Source: a bacterium (GTDB taxonomy: Archaea > Nanoarchaeota > Nanoarchaeia > Woesearchaeales > UBA10216). Taken from it: a stretch of DNA of 5,549 bases. The stretch spans positions 1 through 5,549 of the forward strand of contig JAAGZO010000126.1 of NCBI GenBank assembly GCA_024206195.1, read 5' to 3'. Shown piece after piece: positions 1 through 4,300 of the stretch. How positions within the stretch are numbered: the first letter of the stretch is position 1; the number at the start of each line of letters is the position of its first letter. Position numbers and translations under genes: made by a program. The notes beneath the pieces are model-generated. The model saw only the letters and a program-made list of their open reading frames with translations. It had not been told where the DNA came from and ran no database searches.

Positions 1-255
1 CTGATCAAGAACAAAATCAAACTTAAAAGGGTTATCTGGATAGAACTTTATTCCTTTAACCGTTAAAGGGTAGAAGTTCGCAGTTGTACTAATTAGCTTA
101 GTCGGTGCCGACATATAGGGCAGAGCACTTGCGTAAGCATTAGTGTTTCGGGTTATATATACGGTAAAGGTTGAAAGGACAAAAGCACAGAGAACAAAGA
201 TCACTATGCTTTTTAGGGACGTGCTGGCTTTTTTAGCTTGTAAAAATAGTAACAT
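1..255 (-). CDS. N-terminus of an Omnitrophota-type large exported protein (partial)
   Basis: The frame is open from ATG at 255 to the left edge (85 codons, no stop), so only the N-terminus is present. The start is supported by a GAGGAG Shine-Dalgarno site six bases upstream. The protein starts with a positive patch (QAKK, then K15), a hydrophobic stretch SIVIFVLCAFVLSTFTVYI (residues 16-34) and a plausible signal peptidase I site after NAYA (residue 42), so export is likely. The mature part reads PTKLI (51-55) and LTVKGIKFYPDNPFKFDF (64-81). From memory, this resembles the start of a large paralogous Omnitrophota protein family of unknown function, usually followed by a long conserved core. 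The giant gene to the right carries what looks like the end of that same core, so the two are probably tandem paralogs. Exported status and coding are fairly sure. Family assignment is recall-based, and no biochemical function can be given. Confidence 0.8.
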   Translation of the reverse strand, partial: MLLFLQAKKASTSLKSIVIFVLCAFVLSTFTVYITRNTNAYASALPYMSAPTKLISTTANFYPLTVKGIKFYPDNPFKFDFVLDQ

Positions 256-261
256 GGTATT

Positions 262-267
262 CTCCTC
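262..267 (-). promoter_or_regulatory. Ribosome binding site for the left-edge gene
   Basis: The minus strand reads GAGGAG, then six bases, then ATG at 255. This is a strong Shine-Dalgarno match at good spacing and fixes the start of the partial gene. Confidence 0.8.
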
Positions 268-273
268 GTTAAC

Positions 274-298
274 GGGCCGACACAAGGGCGGCCCCTAC
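274..298 (-). repeat. REP-like GTAG hairpin in the leader of the left-edge gene
   Basis: On the minus strand GTAG (298-295) is followed directly by GGGCCG, a nine-base loop and CGGCCC (perfect 6-bp GC arms). It ends six bases upstream of the GAGGAG ribosome site. A GTAG tetranucleotide next to a GC-rich hairpin is the form of REP sequences mobilised by RAYT (TnpA-REP) transposases. I infer REP-like from form only. No second copy is in the window, and it could simply be a leader hairpin affecting translation of the gene below. Confidence 0.5.
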
Positions 299-335
299 TA
301 TTTAATACAAACGTAAAACACACCTCCCCAAGGTC

Positions 336-360
336 AAAAAGCCTAAAAACAAGGCTTTTT
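336..360 (-). terminator. Candidate bidirectional intrinsic terminator
   Basis: Perfect 9-bp inverted repeat AAAAAGCCT / AGGCTTTTT around a 7-base loop. In either direction the stem ends in a run of T, as in small bidirectional terminators. Only three G-C pairs support the stem, so it may be weak. It lies 263 bases beyond the antitoxin stop and 81 bases before the next start, where it would separate the two transcription units or act as an attenuator. Confidence 0.45.
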
Positions 361-385
361 ACATATACTCTACGTTTATAGGGGT

Positions 386-412
386 GTTTTTAATTCACCA
401 TGAATTAAAAAC
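386..412. repeat. Perfect 12-bp inverted repeat, 3-base loop
   Basis: GTTTTTAATTCA (386-397) and TGAATTAAAAAC (401-412) are exact reverse complements separated by CCA. The arms are AT-rich and there is no T tail in the minus direction beyond the stem, so a terminator is not the obvious reading. A dyad protein-binding site or RNA hairpin in the leader fits equally well. Confidence 0.6.
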
Positions 413-426
413 TAAGACAAAGAACG

Positions 427-449
427 TGATACACGCTCTGCGCGTATCA
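427..449 (-). repeat. 10-bp hairpin with a G-U pair favouring the minus transcript
   Basis: TGATACACGC (427-436) and GCGCGTATCA (440-449) pair around TCT. The single DNA mismatch becomes a G-U wobble in RNA copied in the minus direction but A-C in the plus direction, so the stem is complete only in the minus transcript. The following minus sequence is moderately T-rich. It is a possible weak terminator of the toxin-antitoxin operon. Confidence 0.45.
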
Positions 450-534
450 TACAAAAATAACACATTTTAACCCAAAAATCAATGCTATTTTGAATAAAAA
501 TATAAGCGCTTTCAAGGGGAAATTGGAACAGTCA

Positions 535-613
535 TAAGTTGTAAGTTATAAGTATTAAGTCCGGAAAATTCCGGAAAAACTTACAACTTAAAACTTAAGA
601 CTTAGAACTTCAG
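535..613. repeat. 79-bp palindromic element built of 7-base repeats
   Basis: Four 7-base units beginning TAAGT (535-562) face five units beginning ACTT (579-613), an inverted arrangement of one consensus. The centre is TCCGGAA-AA-TTCCGGA (560-575). The longest outer arm is a perfect 13 bp: TAAGTTGTAAGTT (535-547) with AACTTACAACTTA (578-590). A second pairing, TAAGTATTAAGT (549-560) with 593-604, has one mismatch, so the element can fold in several registers. It starts ten bases past the antitoxin stop. It looks like a dispersed extragenic palindrome and could also end or stabilise the operon transcript. Confidence 0.75.
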
Positions 614-622
614 TTAAGGTTG

Positions 623-910
623 TCATCTATGCTGTTGAACTGGGCGTATTTTGCCTAAAACGTATTTGTGAATAATACTGGCAATAAATGTTTGGTAAGG
701 CAGGCCTTCTTCTAGAGCTAAAACCTGGACATCTTCGAGATCTTTTGAAGATATGCGGATGTTGATTCTTTTATTTTTCATAAGGGTATTGCGGGCATAC
801 TCGCGGTGTTTTTTAATCTCCCCTTCCACATTCTTAACCGATTTCCACTCTTCACGTTCATAAGAGTCTAATAACTCTTGCTCATGTTTAGTCAGCTTTG
901 TTTTTTTCAT
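623..910 (-). CDS. BrnA/CopG-like ribbon-helix-helix antitoxin
   Basis: This 95-residue protein probably neutralises the toxin encoded just upstream and represses their shared promoter. The C-terminal half has the ribbon-helix-helix form: a basic beta-strand RINIRIS (residues 48-54), helix SKDLEDVQVLALEEG (55-69) and, after the LPYQT turn, helix FIASIIHKYVLGKI (75-88). The charged N-terminal part (residues 1-46) includes EEWKSVKN, common in antitoxins of this group from memory, and likely contacts the toxin. The ATG overlaps the toxin stop as ATGA (910-907). GAGGTG four bases upstream gives a strong ribosome site, better than anything before the toxin. Toxin-first order with a ribbon-helix-helix partner is typical of brnT-brnA. 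Antitoxin identity is likely; the exact family name is less sure. Confidence 0.85.
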   Translation of the reverse strand: MKKTKLTKHEQELLDSYEREEWKSVKNVEGEIKKHREYARNTLMKNKRINIRISSKDLEDVQVLALEEGLPYQTFIASIIHKYVLGKIRPVQQHR

Positions 911-1191
911 TTTTCACCTCTTAAGTATTTTTTTGTAGCCTTACGGCTGGGTATAATAGTTTTTAAAAAATAAGTGTTTTCTCCTTCTTCAACGAATGGA
1001 ACCAAATATATATACCTATCAATTTTTACCACTAGCATTTGTTGATCTGGGTATTTTTTCTGGTTGGGATGTTCAATAATATCTACAACATCCCCATGAT
1101 TTATATGTAAAGTAATTTGTTCAAAGCAGATATTGCGGGCACTTTTCAATAAATCATTTTTTTTATTATCCCACTGATAATGCTTTTCCAT
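907..1191 (-). CDS. BrnT-like toxin
   Basis: This is a 94-residue protein, the usual size for BrnT toxins, which are small ribonucleases with a RelE/barnase-like fold. It opens YQWDNKKNDLL (residues 5-15), matching the family's aromatic-W-D-x-x-K start, and ends IIPSRKATKKYL (79-90), matching the C-terminal S-x-R-K-A-T strand and helix. The middle DIIEHPNQKKYPDQQ and IYLVPFVEEG agree with Omnitrophota-type relatives I recall. The frame stays open back to an ATG at 1326, but the extra 45 codons run across the promoter and a palindrome, so M at 1191 is the better start. That ATG sits exactly where transcription should begin, with no Shine-Dalgarno site. The stop overlaps the antitoxin start (ATGA). 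RNase activity is inferred from the family; the fold's exact active residues are not established here. Confidence 0.82.
   Translation of the reverse strand: MEKHYQWDNKKNDLLKSARNICFEQITLHINHGDVVDIIEHPNQKKYPDQQMLVVKIDRYIYLVPFVEEGENTYFLKTIIPSRKATKKYLRGEK
915..920 (-). promoter_or_regulatory. Ribosome binding site of the antitoxin
   Basis: The minus strand reads GAGGTGA just before the antitoxin ATG, complementary to the 16S 3' end, and lies inside the last toxin codons. The toxin has no comparable site, which would favour antitoxin synthesis from the shared mRNA. Confidence 0.75.
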
Positions 1192-1197
1192 GCTCAA

Positions 1198-1226
1198 AAT
1201 ATACCATATCGTGTGCCGTTTGTCAA
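1198..1226 (-). promoter_or_regulatory. Sigma70 promoter of the toxin-antitoxin operon
   Basis: On the minus strand TTGACA (1226-1221) is followed by a 17-bp spacer and TATATT (1203-1198): a perfect -35, ideal spacing and a 5/6 -10. The expected start is near 1191, the A of the toxin ATG. ATAT-3-ATAT (1199-1209) overlaps the -10 and would be a natural operator half-site pair for the ribbon-helix-helix antitoxin, though such short AT repeats are weak evidence. Confidence 0.8.
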
Positions 1227-1271
1227 CACTATCTTTACCCTTTTTAACTATACTTTCAACATCCGCAGACA

Positions 1272-1318
1272 ATCCCATTGGAAAATTAGTACCTGGGGTA
1301 CGGATTTTCAAACGGGAT
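1272..1318. repeat. 47-bp imperfect palindrome
   Basis: Two 22-base arms pair around TGG (1294-1296): ATCCC-TT-GAAAAT-GTACC on the left and GGTAC-ATTTTC-AA-GGGAT on the right, with 18 of 22 positions Watson-Crick matched. There is no T run after the stem in the minus direction, so it is not a standard terminator. The right side merges with a perfect CGGGATCCCG palindrome (1313-1322), and GGTACGGA recurs at 1340-1347. It lies between the giant gene's stop and the toxin-antitoxin promoter and looks like an extragenic repeat. Confidence 0.65.
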
Positions 1319-1351
1319 CCCGCCAAATAAGATATGCTAGGTACGGAATTA

Positions 1352-1379
1352 CGCTTTTCGTTTTTAGCTTTTAGCTACT
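1352..1379. repeat. Period-7 array overlapping the giant gene's stop codon
   Basis: Four consecutive 7-base units on the plus strand, CGCTTTT CGTTTTT, then AGCTTTT and AGCTACT, are preceded by the near-palindrome CGGAATTACG (1344-1353). Arrangement and period resemble the element at 535-613, although the unit sequence differs. The stop codon (1364-1366) and the last residues, KVAKS, are encoded inside the array. Confidence 0.6.
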
Positions 1380-4300
1380 TTGATTGATCTTTCTTTAATT
1401 ACCGCTACTGCTGCCAAGCAAAGTGGCTGCGGCATTGGAACAGGCTTACGGTTAGGTCTGACCGGTGCCTTGGAAGAGGCAAATTCCCGGTTTCTTCTTG
1501 AAACAAAAACCTGATTAGGATCGTCAATTTTTGATACCATTAAAACGTTGGCTCTAAGCCCGGCAACACTTTCAACCTTAAATGGTAGTTCCTGCATTGT
1601 CATCCTATAGATGCCTTCGTTTTGCACATCTACCGTGGCATCCATCGTGCCGTAGTCGATACCACCGGTTGCGGTTTGTGATAAAGCATTCGCTGCATAC
1701 AACTCTGGATACAACTCGCGATCACGCGCGCCAAACTCTTTATGATACTGTTCGTGAAGTTCTAAAGTTGCCTCGCCATCTAATGGCGCATCAGTGTGTA
1801 TAGCCAGGCCCCCTTCAAACTCACGCCTTTCTTCTATGTCATGCTTCTTGAGTTCTTCCTGCACCAACTCATAAACTTTATCAAGCATCCTTTCAGGAAT
1901 GCTTCCCCAATACAAAGGCATAGTACCTTCACGACGATCATCACGATAGCCTAAATCAATCTCGCTAATTCGGCTTAATAAAATTCTCGCCCTTGCTAAG
2001 CTGCCTCCTTCTTCGTAGTACTCTTTATAATGAGCGATTATATTGCGTATTGTTTCTGCAAACCGATAATAATTGGTATTACCAACTGCTCTGGCAATCT
2101 CAACAACTCCTAGGTTAATTAGAGTGCGGAGTTCTCCCCGCACTGTATCGCGATGACGCGGGTGTTCAATATAGTTCAATATCTGAGTGAAAGTGAGTCC
2201 TTCTTCGCTTGCTAAACCTCCTACCGCCTGATCTGCAATCTCACCGAGAAGTTGATAAGGTGAGCCGTTGGGGGCTTTGGTAGCTGAAGCATTCCAGATT
2301 ACCTTCTTAGTAACTTCCTTTATCTCTTCTCCAGTATCAGCGTCATGCCCCGATGTCCATTCACCAAGTTCATCTCTTGCAGTTAGCATGATGTTTCCAG
2401 ATTCATCCATAGAAATATCCACCCAAGCATCAGGCTCAGGAGAAAGTCCTTCATTCCAAAGAATCTGCCCAGGAATTACTTTTGTTGCTTCTTGTTTACC
2501 CGCAAAGAGCTCTCTTAAAGCTTCTTTTATTTCTTCATCTTTCATCCAAAATATACCTAAATCATTGCCAAAACTATTGACATCACCAACTAATTTCTCA
2601 ATAACACCAGATTTTATTATGGGTTCACCCTGAGAACTATCGGGAGCATCATCATCAATATTGCCAATAAAAGCAGCACCCATGCCTTGTCCATGATGTA
2701 AAATATAGAATCGTTCATCAATGGGCCTAACTGCTTGATGGCGGTCACTGTCCTTTCCAGTATGCTCTAGAATGCCAGCTTGTACTAATAGATTGACCTC
2801 CTTTGCAACAGCCTTTTTACCGTGCAATACTTTTGCATCGGTTTCTGATCCTTCAGATATAGGAGAATGCTCGGCTATTTCGTTAACAGTAAGGCCGCGA
2901 TCAGTTAAAAGTTCTGACAAAACCTTGTCATTGTCGACTCCTTTAACAGATTTTAAAAACTCGCTGAGTGATCCTTGGACATGTTCACCATCTTGCATTC
3001 CAACTTCTCCTTCTCGATCCGCGTGAAAAGGATGGGGTAATTCTGGCTCTAATATAATCACTTCACCAAAAAGCTCGGCTGCCATCGGCGGTTTGGCTAG
3101 TGATAATTCCGCCATACTCAATAGATCGCTAGCTACGATGGCATTCTGTATAATTTTTTTCTGCACCAATGCAGCAACTTCATTAAACACGCTTTCAGGA
3201 ATACTGCCCCAATACAAAGGCTTAGTGCCTTTGCGACGATAGGCACGATAGCCCAAATCAATTTCTCTGATTTCGTTAAGTAAACCAGCTGTGTTTGCTA
3301 GATTTACTACATTTAAATCGCTAGCTATCCCTCTTATAGTTGATACAAACCGATAATAATTAGTATTACCAACTACTCTGGCAATTTCAATAACCCCTAG
3401 GTTAATTAGGATGTTAAGTTCTCCCCTCACAGTCTTGCGATGGTTTGGTCGGTTAGGATCAACATACTCTATTATCTGGGTAAGGGTGAGCCCTTCTTCA
3501 TTAGCTAACCCCCTTATCGCCTCCAGATTTGTTAAATCTGCAATCTCACCAAGAAGTTGATAAGGCGAGCCGTTGGAGTAAAAATCATCATCGCCATCAT
3601 CATCCCCTTCAGGGTACATCCTATCCTGCCACTTTCTGTATGTTTTTCCAATATCTGGATCATTTGGATCATATTCAGAACTCTTCACAAAATCAGGATC
3701 ATACCTGCTCGTTGTACGAGGTATATAATGCAACCTGTGTCCACGCTCTTTATTGGACCTATAAATTTCTGCTATCTCTTTTCTCACTTCTGAGGCTACA
3801 CTTTCAGGAATACTACCCCAATACAAGGGCTTAGTGCCTTGCCTCTGATGGGCTTGGTAGCCGTCAATTTCTCTGATTTCGGTAAATAATCTACGCGCAC
3901 TTGCCAAATCAATTAGACCGGTGGTACTAATTAGATTCCTTGCATCTTCACTAAACCGGTAATATGGTGTTTTTCCTACTTTTCGAGCAATCTCAATAAC
4001 CCCTAAATTAATTAAGATGTTAAGTTCTTCACGTACTGTGTTTCGGTGACGCGGATGGGTAATACGCGGATGAGTAATAAACTGCATTATTTGAGTAAGA
4101 GTAAGGCCTTCTTCGTCTGCTAGCCATTTTATCGCTTGATCATCCGTTGCAATCTCACCGAGAAGTTGATAAGGCGAGCCGTTGGGGTCGCGGTCAATAT
4201 CATCACTTTTCGTTGCAGTGTCGTTAGCTGATAAAGAATTACAGAGAAAAAAGTCATTACGACCATAATCAGTCTGGTTGATATGCAACCATATGCTTCC

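Larger units (their letters stand above)
256..622 (-). other. Gene-free spacer rich in inverted repeats
   Basis: This 367-bp stretch between the antitoxin stop and the next start holds no convincing reading frame on either strand. It carries five separate inverted repeats (listed individually), three of them perfect. No convincing sigma70 promoter is visible. The best -10 is TATAAA (plus-strand 375-380), with only a weak TTCATG at -35. The left-edge gene could therefore be transcribed from an unrecognised promoter here or by read-through from the toxin-antitoxin operon. Confidence 0.7.

Noticed and set aside
375..412. Promoter with TATAAA for the left-edge gene
   Set aside because: The -35 partner (TTCATG) is poor, and a terminator-like hairpin would follow the start immediately.
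1272..1318. The 47-bp palindrome as an intrinsic terminator
   Set aside because: No run of T follows the stem in the minus direction and several mismatches break it.
1192..1326. N-terminal extension of the toxin from an ATG at 1326
   Set aside because: The 45 extra codons cross a clear sigma70 promoter and the 47-bp palindrome, and BrnT-like proteins begin just before the YQWD motif.
2268..3026. Plus-strand open frames at 2268-2633 and 2772-3026
   Set aside because: They lie opposite a well-supported minus-strand gene, have serine-rich low-information translations and no ribosome sites.
3584..3605. ATC trinucleotide run as a phase-variable microsatellite
   Set aside because: It is short, interrupted by GCC, and its three-base unit would not shift the frame. 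It simply encodes DDDGDD.
3529..3834. Plus-strand frames over the ATC-rich stretch
   Set aside because: They are antisense to the GAT/GGC codons of the acidic linker and to winged-helix copy B/A ends, with no independent coding evidence.
1886..4183. Spaced repeats as a CRISPR array
   Set aside because: There are only three copies, each nearly 390 bp, in frame and separated by coding linkers of unequal length.
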